A stretch of DNA of 64,000 nt, from NCBI GenBank assembly GCA_001179505.1, contig CDMY01000562.1, forward strand, positions 160,292 to 224,291. The letters run 5' to 3'. Position numbers and translations under genes: made by a program. The stretch comes from Vitrella brassicaformis (lineage: Eukaryota; Sar; Vitrellaceae). This document shows, piece after piece, positions 1 to 11,637 of this stretch. A model generated the notes under the pieces. The model searched no databases and had not been told where the DNA came from. It worked only from the letters and a program-made list of their open reading frames with translations. Position 1 is the stretch's first letter. The number at the start of each line of letters is the position of its first letter.

Positions 1-1532
1 CAAGTCAGTCGGCCGCCTGTCGCTGCTGTTGCTGTTGGTGGCAGCAGAGGCCTCCATCGCCTGTTTGGCCTTGATTTGTCGCTCGCTGATGAGCTTCATG
101 GTGGCGAGTTGCTCCTGCATGAGGAGCTTGAACTTCTTGGGGTCGCGGAGGGGCGCCAGCTGCTCGCGGGGGACACGGCCCTGGCCACACACAGACGAAA
201 GACATAAGTGCAGACAGACAGACGCACACGTGTACGTGTGTGCAGACCTTCATCATTGGGCTTGTGAGGGCCTTGAGCATCATCTGCCGCATCTCCTCGA
301 GCTTCTTCGGGTCGTTCAGCATCGTCTCACAGCTCTGCCCACACCCACACCCACACCCACACTCACACTCACTCACTCACTCAGCCCCCCTCCCTGTCCC
401 CTCCCTGTCCCTGTCACTCTTCTTAGAACTCCTGTGTGTAGCACACCTCACTCACCGTGAACAGCTGGTCAGCGAGGTCTTTGTTCCCCAGGAGCTCCAT
501 CATCTTGCTGGGGTCATTCACAGCCGCCATTGGGTTCTGCATCGCATCTTCCAGACTCCCGCCGCTGCCTGACGGCACCACGCTGTCAACCGCCGACGCA
601 GACGGGAGCGCCGCATCCTGTGCAGATATGTGTGTGTGTGTGTGTGTGTGGTGGGGGGGGGGGGGGGGGGGNNNNNNNNNNNNNNNNNNNNNNNNNNNNN
701 NNNNNNNNNNNNNNNNNNNNNNNNNNNNNNNNNNNNNNNNNNNNNNNNNNNNNNNNNNNNNNNNNNNNNNNNNNNNNNNNNNNNNNNNNNNNNNNNNNNN
801 NNNNNNNNNNNNNNNNNNNNNNNNNNNNNNNNNNNNNNNNNNNNNNNNNNNNNNNNNNNNNNNNNNNNNNNNNNNNNNNNNNNNNNNNNNNNNNNNNNNN
901 NNNNNNNNNNNNNNNNNNNNNNNNNNNNNNNNNNNNNNNNNNNNNNNNNNNNNNNNNNNNNNNNNNNNNNNGGGGGGGGGGGGGGGGGGGGGGGGGGAAG
1001 GGAACCAATCAATCACACAGACACCATTCCATTCACCAACGTGCTGTGTGTGGGAGTGCAGTCATCACTACCTCCCCCCTCCCCTCCCCTCCCCTACGTA
1101 CCTGTGTGTCGAATTCTGGTGAGGTGTTGGCGACTTTGATGGCCTCGAGGATGTCGCTGTCCTTGACCCCTGCGTCAGCGAGGAGGTCTTCCGGCTTGAG
1201 CAGCCTGCCCTGGTGCTTGAGGCTCAGTTCTGCCGGATCCAGACCCGTCTTCTTAGCCAGCTGCTCGCGCAGGGACGACACCGTGTCGCCGCTCAGGCGC
1301 ATCTTGCGACCCCTCCACGCCACTCGGACACTCACCACCTGTCCCAGTAGACAGACAGACAGTACAGCGGGGAGAGGAGATGGTTGTATATAAGGAAGGA
1401 GATCTATGCTGCTATACACGTTTTGTGTGATGTGATGGTCACTCCACTCACCTTCTCTGCATCAGCCACCACACTGCAGATGACGGCGCACAGCGCTCCC
1501 ACAAGCGCCGTCCAGCCGATCACCAGCTTCAT
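1..1532 (-). CDS. Signal-peptide-bearing ubiquitin-like domain protein (3' end outside window)
   Basis: Exons read on the minus strand: 1532-1452, 1338-1102, 617-456, 334-248, 180-1, all joined in phase 0. Exon 1 gives 27 residues starting MKLVIGWTALVGALCAVIC, a clear hydrophobic signal peptide with a likely cleavage after VVA. Exon 2 is a ubiquitin-like beta-grasp domain (about residues 28-96), with the typical pattern LREQLAKKTGLDPAELSL, then HQGRLL and a D-I-L-E-A-I end; there is no terminal Gly-Gly in it. Exons 3-5 carry short helical repeats (NPMAAVNDPSKMMELL and MLNDPKKLEEMRQMM) that resemble STI1/ubiquilin repeats. The intron between exons 2 and 3 contains an assembly gap (672-971), so an extra exon could be hidden. 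The last exon runs off the window without a stop. Known: ubiquilins carry UBL plus STI1 but no signal peptide. Inferred: an ER or periplastid quality-control adaptor. The start is the only ATG before the hydrophobic stretch and lies 31 bp from the divergent neighbour. Confidence 0.7.
672..971. other. Assembly gap (300 N) inside a poly-G tract
   Basis: Exactly 300 N lie between about 20 G on the left (to 671) and about 26 G on the right (972-997), just after a TG microsatellite. The equal length of this and the gap at 49653-49952 marks both as fixed-size placeholders. Any reading frame across it is meaningless. Confidence 0.98.
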
Positions 1533-1563
1533 TTTGCAGACACACAAAGATTAGCGGCAAGAA
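1533..1563. promoter_or_regulatory. 31-bp divergent intergenic region
   Basis: Only 31 bp separate the ATG of the minus-strand ubiquitin-like gene (1532) from the first ATG of the plus-strand TFIIS-domain gene (1564). Either transcription starts lie inside each other's 5' regions, or the plus-strand protein starts later (ATG at 1612 or 1738, same frame). No known core promoter motif is recognisable. Confidence 0.4.
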
Positions 1564-2337
1564 ATGGCAAAGAAGCAGCTGCAGCAGCTGCACAGAGCCT
1601 GGGGAACACGAATGCACCGCGAGAACGCCTCTTGCTGCGAGCGAGAGAGCGGTTCCACGGAATGTCCTAAGCGGCCTGACGGCCAAGCGAGGAAGCTGCG
1701 AGCTTTGAGCACGGGCAGCTGGTATCGCAGCACAGATATGAAGGCATTGAGGCCTTTGAGTGTGCCGCCGAGGCGACCTCTGCCTCCATTCGCGACAAAA
1801 CCCTCGGGTCCCTCGCCGTCGGCCGCTGGCCGGTCGGCGCCTCCCAAACCACAGAAGAAGATGCCACCACCTTCGGCACAGAAACGTCGGAAGGCCCACT
1901 CTGACCCGTAAGCCCAGCAAATGAAGATTCCAATGGTGGCATGGCAACACGGCTGAATCCACTCCACAAGTTGTTGTTTGCTGTACCAGGCGGAGTGCGA
2001 GCAATGTTGTGCAGTCGTTTCTGAGCAAACAGGACGATTTTGTGGCCGAGGCCGACCGACAGAAGGTGACGGAGCTCGAGGCATCTGCAGATTGCAATGG
2101 GGGGCCCTGACTGAGGATGCTCCCGTCCGAGGGGTGTGTCTGTGCGTGTGTGTGCGTGTGTTGTGGCCACCAGGTCCGTGATGTGTTGCGCAAGGTGCTG
2201 GCCAAGGGTCTTCTCGAGATGAAGCAAGCCGGCACACTCAGGGAGGCCAAAGTCCGAGACCCACAGGTGCGGTGCGCACGGTCGCTCGTCCTCTTCCACG
2301 ATACACACACATCAAAGACATCCTGCACTACGGATCC

Positions 2338-2378
<41 letters not shown>

Positions 2379-4858
2379 TGTGTGTGTATGGTCACCGACC
2401 AATCGTTCTGTCTGTCTGTCCCCCCTCAGGACTACGCCCGTCGTATCGAGGACACGTTGTTCAGCCGCTACTACCGCACCGCCACCGAGTACAAGAAACG
2501 CGCTCGGGTGCTCAAGTTCAATCTCGACAGCGCCAAGCCCGAGGTGAGTGAGGTGGAAGGGGCGAAGCAGACAAGACATACAGACAGACAGACAGACGGG
2601 GATGTCTGTGTGGTGTTGGTTGGTTGGTCGTCAGAATTCGTCAGTGCGCCGGCGGGTGCTGACGCTGCAGCTGTCGCTGGATGACCTCGCCTTCAAAGCC
2701 ACGGCCAAGGTAAGCAACGGCCGGCAGCGGAAGCAGCAAGCTCTCACTCTCGGCCCCCTCGTCAGGACTTGGCTCCCGATTCGTTGGCTCAGCGTCGCAG
2801 CGAGTTGCACGAGCAGCAGCTGCAGAACTCACTCATCACCGACAACATGATGCCGCGGAAACGGACAGTCATGGTAAATAAACCAGCCAGTCAGTCAGAC
2901 AGACACGCAAAGGCCAGTCGAAACAACACTCATCACACCTCTCTCTCTCCCCCTGTTCCTCCTTCCTCCCCATCCACACGCCGACAGGATGCCAAGCGCA
3001 CTGGCGGCATAGACGAGTTCATGGAGTCCACCGACTCGTTTGGGCCCTCTCGCGCCTCACCCCCTGCCCCACCCCCCCGTCCTCACCACCCCGCCCCTCA
3101 CAAGAAGCGAGAGAGAGACGAGGATTCCGACAGCGACGGCGTCTCTGTGATAGAGATCGATATGGACGAGATCATCCGCGATGCGCAGACCAACATGGCC
3201 AACTCTGGGGGGCCAGGGGGTGCCGCTGCCGGGGCTCCTGCGGCTGGTGGCGGTAGTGGTGGTGGTGTGGACAAGGGCATGACAAAGGCGCGTCAGGCCA
3301 CCAGCCTGAAGGTGGTCAAGAAGGACCTGGGCAAGCTCAAGGGTGCGATGAAGAGCAAGCCGTCTCAGCCACCCTTCAGCAAGGGCGGCCCGTCCGCACA
3401 GAGTGGTGGCAGGAATAAGCCGCTGCCCTCGCCATCCCGGTCGTTGCAGCCCAACACGAAGCGGCCCGCCGCCAAGGTGCCGGCCAAGAAGCGCGCAGCG
3501 ATACTCATCCGCCAGGACGACATCGTGCCCAAGAAGAAGAGCGGCCCGGCTGGTGGCAGGGATGCAACACTCGGGGTGGTCGAGGGCGGCCCCCCTGACC
3601 TCACACTGCACCCCGACAATCCGGGTGGGTGATGTGGGGTGGGCGAGGTGAAACAAACAGACATGAGGTTCCATCCATGCACTGCGCACTGGTGTCTTTG
3701 TTGTCTTGTGTCTTGGTGTGTGTGCTGTAGAGGTGATCAGCCGGCTGCTGGCATTGCTCAACCAGGGGGAGGAGGGGGGCGGCGGGGTGGGGGGCAAAAA
3801 GAGGAGGATAGCGAACGGTGTGAGTGAGGGCAGGGGCGAGGAGAAGAAGGCGCGCGTGGGTGCTGTGGGTGCTGGTGTGGGCGCTGGGGTGTCGCGGTCG
3901 TTCAAGGCTGAGATGGAGATGCTGAGTGTGCGACGGCACGCAGAGGACGCCCCTGAGGTCGAGAAGCGCCTCGATGCGCTCTTCTCCACCACACCTGAAC
4001 TTGACGAACTCATGGAAGGTACGGTACGCTCGACACACAGACAGACATGTCGGACACAACAAACCACACACACCCACTTGAACCACATGTGCACATCGAC
4101 CATCCTCACACCCACCTGTGGTGTGTGCTGTGTGTTGTGTGTCCACAGGCGACGAGACGCCTCCCCCCGCACCGCAGTCGCCCTCCCTGTCCATCGCAAA
4201 GCCTCCCACACCCCCACCTGCACCCGCACCTGCACCTGCACCCGCATCGGCATCGTCGCGCGATGAGGCCATGTCCACCGGCTCACCGCAGTACAGCCCC
4301 AGCAAGGCCATCCTGCCCGGCTCGCGACTCGCCTTAGATGCGCCTTCCGAGAAGGCTGACGAAGAGACCACCAAGGCGCTGGAGGTGGGGTTGGTTAGCT
4401 CTCCACCTGTGCCCGCCCGCATCATGCTGTGTGCTGTGTGCTTGCCCGGCCCGTGCCAATGAATGTGTTGCTTGCAGGCCCTGTTTCGCGTTGGCGAGAA
4501 GCAGCAGCAGCAGCCGAGCAGTGCCGCGGGTGTGGGGGTGGGGGGTGGTGCCGTGCTGTCGTCGTATCGGCCCACTGCCCCCATGTCGGTAGCTGCGCGC
4601 AGTGGTGGTGGCGGTGGCGTGCGGGTCGATTTGCCTGGCGGTGTGAGTGAGGAGGAGGTGAGCAAGTGCGGTGTGGATGCAGTGGCCAAGCGACTCATAG
4701 ACAGCGTCAAACAACTGGACGACCCGGCCAGGTACAAACACACACATCCTCTCTCCGTGTCTTCTTGTATGTGTGTGCGCGTGTGTGTGCGCGCGTGTAC
4801 TGTCAGTATGGCATATCATCTTGGCCGGCTCTTGGCTCGACGCGACGGACTGGTGTAG
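1564..4858 (+). CDS. TFIIS central-domain (TFS2M) protein with long disordered tail
   Basis: Eleven exons: 1564-1907, 1990-2065, 2174-2266, 2430-2543, 2635-2709, 2766-2873, 2988-3624, 3731-4018, 4149-4384, 4478-4731, 4807-4858; 758 residues. Residues about 128-265 (exons 2-6) match the TFIIS domain II pattern: RQK-VRDVLRKVLAKGL, then YARRIEDTLFSRY, YKKRARVLKFNLDSAKP, RRRVLTLQLSLDDLA and a final helix DSLAQRRSELHEQQLQ. This domain binds the RNA polymerase II jaw/funnel in TFIIS and in Bye1/Dido/PHF3-type proteins. No C-terminal TFIIS zinc ribbon is present, so cleavage-stimulating activity is unlikely. The remaining about 490 residues are Pro/Gly/Ala/Lys-rich and disordered, with basic patches suggesting nuclear location, plus one conserved-looking segment EVISRLLALLNQ. 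Inferred: a chromatin or transcription-elongation factor. The N-terminal 115 residues are basic and could be partly 5' UTR if a later ATG is used. Confidence 0.8.
2338..2388. repeat. Compound TC/TG microsatellite inside an intron
   Basis: A TC run passes straight into a TG run just upstream of the exon starting at 2430. Similar compound runs fill many introns of the window (for example near 5328-5365, 7500-7545 and 57240-57285). Confidence 0.95.
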
Positions 4859-5193
4859 CCCCCCTCGGTGTCTGTCTATGCCCGTGAGTGTGCGTTGCGT
4901 GAGTGATGTTGACGTAGGGGTGGGCGGATGGATGGAAGAAAGAATCGACAGCAAGGCAAGACAAGAGCCATGCCACCCCCCCATTCATCTATCTCATTTG
5001 TCAAGCCGCCTTTTTCGCCTGGCCACACACGCAATCCAATCCAGCGAGCGATCGATCCACCACACGTACGTACGTCCTTACACACACCCGCAAGATCCGA
5101 TTCTCCCGACGGACATACACACACACTCACTCTCCAGACCACCGAACCGAACACCACTCCACGGCAGTGTACCAGTCTGTCTCACTTACTCAG
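4859..5193. other. Convergent intergenic region
   Basis: A 335-bp stretch between the stop codons of two convergent genes. It contains short CA-rich runs and no recognisable gene; presumably it holds both 3' UTRs and polyadenylation sites. Confidence 0.6.
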
Positions 5194-5330
5194 TTACTTT
5201 TTCTTCTTAGCCCCCGCCTTGGCCTTGGCCTTGGCCTTCTTCTTCCCCTTCGGCTGCGGCAGCTTCGTGCCCAACACCTCCGCACAAGCCACCGTGTGCT
5301 CGTACAGCTGCCTCCCGGTCTTCACACACA

Positions 5331-5365
<35 letters not shown>

Positions 5366-6017
5366 GGAGAGCACTCATTGTGTGTGAAGTAAGATAAGAA
5401 TGTCTGTGTGTGTTCCTACGAGCCACAAAGGGGGCGGCAACAAGTCCAGCAGATGCCTGTGCCCATTCTCCCTGGCCCAATACGAAGCATTCCTCCCGCC
5501 ACTGTCCCGCGCATTGCCGTCCGCTCCATGGGCCAGCAGCAGCTTCGTCAGGTCCGTGTTGCCAAGCCTGCAGGCGACGTGGAGAGGCGTCTGCAGGGTG
5601 GCATTGGGGGTGCAGGGGTCGGCCCCGCGAGACAGCAAAAGCGATGCCGTCTGCACGTGGCTGTTGAAGCATGCCAAGTGGAGGGGCGTGTTGCCGCCGA
5701 TACTCGCCGACTCCTGGGCGTCGACCTCCGCTCCCTTTGCAATGAGGAACTCGCACAGCTCCCTCTTGCCTTCACGCGCCGCTAGGTGCAGGGCGGTTGT
5801 GCCCATGACCGACTTGGCCTTGACGTCGGCCTGCTGCGCGACGGCTGTGGCCTCCTTCTGGGCATCCTGCCCCGGCGAAGAGGGGGGACCGAGCAACAGA
5901 TACAGGTGCTGCACTAACAGAGAGACGACACAGCTGTGTGCCTTGTGCTTTTTCTTCTGAATCGCTCACCTCGGTGTCGTGGATCTCTACCGCGTGAAAG
6001 ACCAGCCGGTTCGTCAT
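5194..6017 (-). CDS. Ankyrin-repeat protein with lysine-rich tail
   Basis: Three exons on the minus strand: 6017-5970, 5908-5420, 5319-5194; 220 residues. After a short N-terminus (MTNRLVFHAVEIHDTE) come about four ankyrin repeats, visible as GTTALHLAAREGKRELCEFL, NTPLHLACFNSHVQTASLL, QTPLHVACRLGNTDLTKLL and a weaker SYWARENGHRHLLDLL. The protein ends in an almost pure Lys/Ala run (KGKKKAKAKAKAGAKKKK) encoded by a small repeat of AAGGCC units. Ankyrin repeats mediate protein-protein contacts; nothing identifies a partner. The basic tail could be a nuclear or nucleic-acid-binding signal. A longer reading frame extends upstream to an ATG at 6149 but that part is low-complexity, so the ATG at 6017 is preferred. 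All introns are phase 0. Confidence 0.75.
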
Positions 6018-6570
6018 TGCGTCGGTGTCCCTGACTGGGGGAGACTGGGGGTCGTGGGGGCGTCGAGCTAGCGTCGAGAATCGCGAAGAGCGAGCTACGA
6101 AAACTGTTCTCGAGAGCAGGGAGCCTTTCCCATCCCCCCCGACCTTCATCGGATCCGTAACACTGTCCTTGTCTTCGGGGTGAGGGGAGGGGTGAGATCA
6201 ACGCCGCGCCAGCCTCCCACCACAACGCTCCGAGCGCTGCAGACCCCAGGAGGTGCACCGGGTGAGGCACAGGCGGGGGGAGGGTGCTTGATCTCCCAGC
6301 AGGGGCGACAGGGTGTGTCCCGCCTTGATGTCTGATGCCTGCAGGTGGCTGTGTTCGGGGTGAGGGAGGCAGCCGTGCGGCCTGCGGACGCTGCAACACC
6401 ACAGGTGCACATAGATGCGATGCGATGCCCGCACAACGGACACGGGGACAGGCCAGGCCTTATGACACTTTCTGCTGTGTGCCTGTGTGTGTGCCTCAGG
6501 TGTGCACTAGTGTGACTGACGCGAGGCGACGCTGCGCAGCCCAGCGCAGCGGCCAGCGGCCACCACGACC
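6018..6570. promoter_or_regulatory. Divergent intergenic region (ankyrin / FBXO21-like)
   Basis: A 553-bp region between two divergent start codons, so it must hold both promoters and 5' UTRs. I see no recognisable TATA box, Inr element or known operator, and no gene of its own. Confidence 0.4.
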
Positions 6571-9500
6571 ATGTCGTGTTCGTTGTCGTCGTACCTGAGC
6601 CAGCTGCCGGACAGCGACTTCACCCCCCCTCCCGGCTACAATCCCCTGAGCCCCCATCCGCACCGCGAGACACCGCCGAATGCCATCGACCTGCCCACCG
6701 ACATATGGCTGCGCGTCGGCGAATGCGTCGACGGCTCGGGCCTCATGAAGCTCAAGTGCGTCAACCCAAGCATACGACACGCCATCCGCCTCTGCGACGA
6801 CCTCTGGCGCCGCTGCGGCGCGCGGGAGTTCCCCCGGAACTGGGTGGACGGCCAGGCCTCAGGCAGTGGGAGCCATGCCCCGCCCCACCAGCTGCCCCAC
6901 GCGCCGCCGTCGATGCTGCCTGTGGAGGCGGTGGGGTGCGCCGAGAGCTACCGGGAGCTGTGGAAGAGCAAGTGCAAGAAGCGGCGGCGGATGAAGCGGC
7001 TGGTGCAGGTGCTCAACGAGAAGCCGTCGTGGTACCGGTGCCTGGTGCACCTGCTGCTCGAGAGGGACATGTTTGGCGTCGACTGCGTGGAGCACCTGCT
7101 GCCCATGATGCGCGACCAGAACAGACTCGACCTGGCCTACGTCGCCCGCAAGTTCGGCTGGTTCCTCCTCAGGTGCAAGTGCGGCTACCTCATCGACAAG
7201 GCAAAAGGTAAGCTGAGAGAGACATTGGGAGAGAGACAGGGAGAGGGAGAGAGGCAGGTTCTCGTGTGTGTGGTGTGTTGTGGTGTGTTTGTTGGACAGA
7301 TCTGGTTGAGGGTGCGTTGATTCTGTCGAAGCTGCACGATCCGGCGTCGGAGCCGTCGATCGTCTTCGATGGCGAACTCACCAGTTTCCTGCAGAAGCAC
7401 TCGCTGCACAACCTCCAGGCCAAGGGCAGGGAGTACCAACTGCCCGTCGACAAGGACCTCAACATCATCACCGACAAAGTCAGTAGTGCCTTACATGCAC
7501 ACACACACACACACACACACACACGGGGAGAGAGAGAGAGAGTGTGTGTTTGCCCATGGAGGGATCCGTGGATGAGTCGATGGACGTGTGTGCGTGTGGC
7601 CGGGTGCGGTGCAGGTTAGCGATGCGATGCTGCGGACCAAGGCGCGTCACGACCGTCGCTGCCTGGAGATGCTGTCCAAGGCGTGGCGCGACGAGGCCTT
7701 CCAGGGCAACACCGACAGCTACTACGTTCCCGACAACTCATTCGTCCACAGAGTCGCACAGACCAAACGGGTCAGCTGACTGACTGACACAAACACACAA
7801 CACACTGCACTGCATGTGTGGGTGTGTGGGTGCGCGCGTTGGATGATGGCTGCAGGGGATCCCCATTTCGCTATCCATCGTGTACCTGGCCATGGCGCGC
7901 CGCGTGGGAGTCGACCTCATACCCATGAACTACCCCGGTAGGTTAAGTACTGACTGACACACAGTCACAATCGCATATATGCGCCCATCCATGTGTATGT
8001 GTATGTGTGTGGATGGATCTGATCCATACATTCGTTAGGTCACTTCATGCTGCTGTGCCGGCCGTTTGGGGGTCCATCTCGCTTCAAGACTCGCGACGAG
8101 TACCTCCGTTTGGTGGGCCGCTGCGACGCCATGAACCTCAACCTCGTCATCGACCCCTTCAACGGCGCCGGTACGCAGCCCTCACACACAGCCCTCACAC
8201 ACACACACACACACTCTGTCGCAATGATATTTATTGGCTGCAGCGGTTCACCCATTGAACGAGGCGAGTCGTGCGCTGGAGGGCGTGTTGCTGACCCACT
8301 CGTTCCGCACGGTCATCCACCGGACGTGCCTCAACCTCCTGCACATCTACAGGCAGGGCCAGTTCTGCAACGTCAAACGACTCCTAGGCGTCGTCGAAGT
8401 CATCACCTGCAACCGGTAGGTACACCACCACCACCCACACCGAACAGCCCACTCCACTCAGTGGCATGAAAGCGGCTTCTTCCTTGTTCCTATGTATGTT
8501 GTGGTGTCTGTCTGTCTGTCAGGGATGCGCACCTGCGTGAGCTCGGCCTGACGATTCCCAACGGCGGCAGCGTGGTGACCTACGACCTGCCGACGACGGC
8601 CGACCCCGACTCAGCCCCCACACCCAACAATGGCGGCGGCAGTGTGAACGGCAACGGCATGCCTCTGGCACTCTCACCCACCGTGACATCACACCACTCA
8701 CACTCACACCCACCCGCCGGCCTCCCGCAGTTCAGCCTGCCCCCGTCCATGGCGTCCTTCACCTCTCACACATCGGCCGTGTCGTCGGCCAGCGATGGCA
8801 GCGGGACCAGCATGACCACGCACAGCATGGCCACCACCACTACAAGAAGCAGGAGGGGCGGGATGACCCGCACCAACGGCAGTGAGAGTGCGGCATCCCT
8901 CAGTGGCAACAGCACCGGCAGCAGCGGCGGCAGCAGTGAAGATGGTGAGGAGGGGGCGACGCAGAGGGAGCCCAGGGGGGAGGCGGTGCGGGCCATGGTG
9001 GCTGACAGGAACCACCTGCTGTGCATGAAGGCACAGGTGCGTCAGGGGGGAGGGCAGCGAGGGAGCTAGGGATGCATGGGAACATACGGAACGGAGTGAC
9101 CTGCATGTCTGTCGCTGTCTGTCTGTGGTCAGGTGCTGCACATGGCTGGTTTCTCGTGTGAGGCCAACGAGCTCGTCAAGACGCTCCCGGACTCGCCAAA
9201 CATGCCGCTCGGCTCTCTCAGACAGCGGGTACGGAACGGAAAACACACAGCATCCCCCTCTCACACGCATATCACCTTGTCGAAAACCCCTTGTCTTGTT
9301 GGTCCATGTCTTGTCTGTCTCAGGCGGCCCGTGAGTGTGAGCGCATCAACGCCCGCCGGCAGGCCATCGAGTCGGATGTGCGGCGCATCCTCACCCTTCC
9401 ACCCACAGAGGGCGAGCGCCTCTTCCTCTCAGAACTCGCCTGGCTCACCAAACACAGACCCCTCGACCAGGAAGGGCCACAGGCGGACCACCACCAGCAC

Positions 9501-11637
9501 CACCACGCCGGGCCCCCCACACACAATAGCCACGACACCCCACACACGGACGACAGCGGCAGCAACCGCGCCCCCACCCCTGCCCCCTCCCACACTCCTG
9601 GTCAGCCGCCATCGGGACCGTCCGGCTCGGCGCCATCAGCCAAGCGTGAGGGCTGTGTGGCGTGCCGGGACTGTGCGGGGCGACGTCGCCACCAGCGGCA
9701 TGCCACGGCCGGCGCTGCTGTGGCTGCGGATGGCGGTGTTGGTGGTGTGCGTGCGGAGGGTTCAACTGTGCAGCTGAACAGCAAGGCGGGCTGGTCCCGG
9801 CAGTGCGTCAAGGGGGACCACCCCTGCACCTCACCTGCATGCCCCTGCCGCACCGTCGGAGCCGAGGTTGGCATCCTCTTCGTCAGCAACTCGACCAGGG
9901 ACAGAGACAGAGACAGAGACAGAGACAGGGAGAGGGAGAGGGACGACCTTACCCACACCACCCACACGCAGACACACGCCCCCGACGCAGTGGCAGCAGC
10001 GGACAAGGACGCTAAGAGGCAGACCGATGATCGACGTGACGAGGGAGAGGGAGAGGCATCTGGAGGGGCTCTGGGGGGCGTGTCGGCGCCTTTGTCCCCC
10101 CCGCCGCAGAACGTTCGGTGCTACAGCATCGAGTGGACCTCCCACCGGCAGACGCTCACCGTCGGGTGCGGCGACGACCACCGCGCAGACGAGAAGCAAG
10201 ACTCTGGCTACTCTGCCGGGCCGCGCAGGTGCGTCAGCATGCGACCAGACGACGATGGCGACGGCGGCGAGGAGCTGCTGCTCTTCACCGGCGGGGCGCC
10301 CTCCCCTCTGCCTTTGCTCGCCCTCTCCCCCTCTGGCAGCCAGCACGACCCCAACTTGCCCGACTGCTCGTGCGGCGACTGCCCGGTCGGCACACACGCC
10401 GAGATCGAGAAGAACCACAAGCTCTTCTTCCCCAAACCCAAGACGCCCCCCTCCTCTCCCCGACAGCCCGCACCGGCACCGGCAGACGCACCCACCCCCC
10501 CAGCCACAGCCACAGCCACAGCCACAGCCACAGCCGCAGCCCCCTCCGCGCGGCAGCACAAGGCGCGGCTCAACCTGGAGATCGACTCGGACCTCGACGA
10601 CGAGGAGGACGACGACAGTGCCGACGGCAAGAGCAAGAGCAAAAGCAGAGACAAGGGTGGGAGGGGGAAGGAGAGGGAGAGGGAGAGGGGCGATCGTGTG
10701 CTTGGCTCGCCAATGCCGTTTGCCGACCTGTTTGGCGGCGACACGCGGCCCCCGCACGAGAGGGAGATCTGCAAGGCCGACCGGCAGCTGACCAAGCGGT
10801 CCAACAAGCGGCTCGTCAAGACGCGCGCCAACCCGTTCGGCGTGCCCGCCGAGCAGTTCTTGCGCGAGAGGGAGGCGGCCATGCAGCAGGGGGCTGGGGG
10901 CGCTGCTGGGGCTGGTGGTGGTGGTGGTGTCGTGTCTGACGGGGCAGGGAGTGGTCTGCGGCTGCAGTATTCGATAGGCCAGGTGTTCCGGCACCGCAAA
11001 TACCGATACAGGGGAGTCATCTTCGGATGGGACGCGCGGTACGTACGCACCGAATGATTTGAATGACGCACAGAGGCGGGTGGATGCCATCCATCCATCC
11101 ATCCATCCATCGTGTCGGACGGCCCGTCTCTCTCTCTCTCTCTCTGTTCTCTCTCTCTCTGTGTTCCTTCAGGTGCCAGGCGACAGAGCAGTGGAAGACC
11201 CGCATGGGCATCCGCAAGCTGCCGAGGGGCGAGGACCAGCCCTACTACCACGCACTCGTACACCCAGAGGACAGACCCGACATGCCACAGGTAGCCACCC
11301 CCCCCCCACCACCAGCAGCACCACGCCCATAAAACGATACATGTGTGTTGTGTGATGTGTGTTGCCAGTTTTACGTGGCCGAGGTGAATGTAGAGTTGGT
11401 GCCTGCCGACGAGCTGGCGAGCGACTTCGACTTCCCGCACGAAGACGCGGGCAAGTACTTCTCGGCCTTCGACAAGGACACTCTCAGATTCGTCCCTAAA
11501 CCTGCACTCTCCAACAGGTCAGTCAGTCACTTAACCACTTAACCATTTACTCAAGGGAGGCATGGCCTGCAATGCACTCACTGACTGTCCTTGTTGTGTG
11601 TGTGGTTCTTGGATGGATCAGGTACCCTGACGGTTGA
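6571..11637 (+). CDS. FBXO21-like protein: F-box, SirB1/transglutaminase-like and YccV-like domains
   Basis: Twelve exons: 6571-7207, 7300-7478, 7615-7770, 7856-7937, 8039-8170, 8244-8415, 8523-9036, 9133-9228, 9324-11038, 11173-11290, 11369-11517, 11622-11637; 1321 residues. Order of domains: F-box at about residues 40-90 (LPTDIWLRVGECVDGSGLMK); SirB1/transglutaminase-like fold at about 200-490, with the hallmark GIPISLSIVYLAMARRVGV and PGHFMLLCRP; YccV/HspQ-like hemimethylated-DNA-binding fold at about 1215-1310 (IGQVFRHRKYRYRGVIFGWD, then YVAEVNVELV). This triple arrangement is that of human FBXO21, the substrate adaptor of an SCF ubiquitin ligase. The protein is about twice the usual length because one giant exon (9324-11038) inserts several hundred low-complexity residues rich in Ser, Asp and Arg between the SirB1 and YccV parts. 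The N-terminal F-box supports the chosen start. Location is likely cytosolic or nuclear. Confidence 0.88.

Noticed and set aside
423-1122. Open reading frames crossing the N gap on both strands
   Set aside because: They consist of poly-Gly or poly-Pro and undefined residues from the placeholder gap; only the flanking spliced exons are supported.
9831-11102. A 423-residue open frame on the minus strand opposite the FBXO21-like giant exon
   Set aside because: It is low-complexity, has no splice partner and mirrors a GC-rich coding exon; typical antisense shadow.
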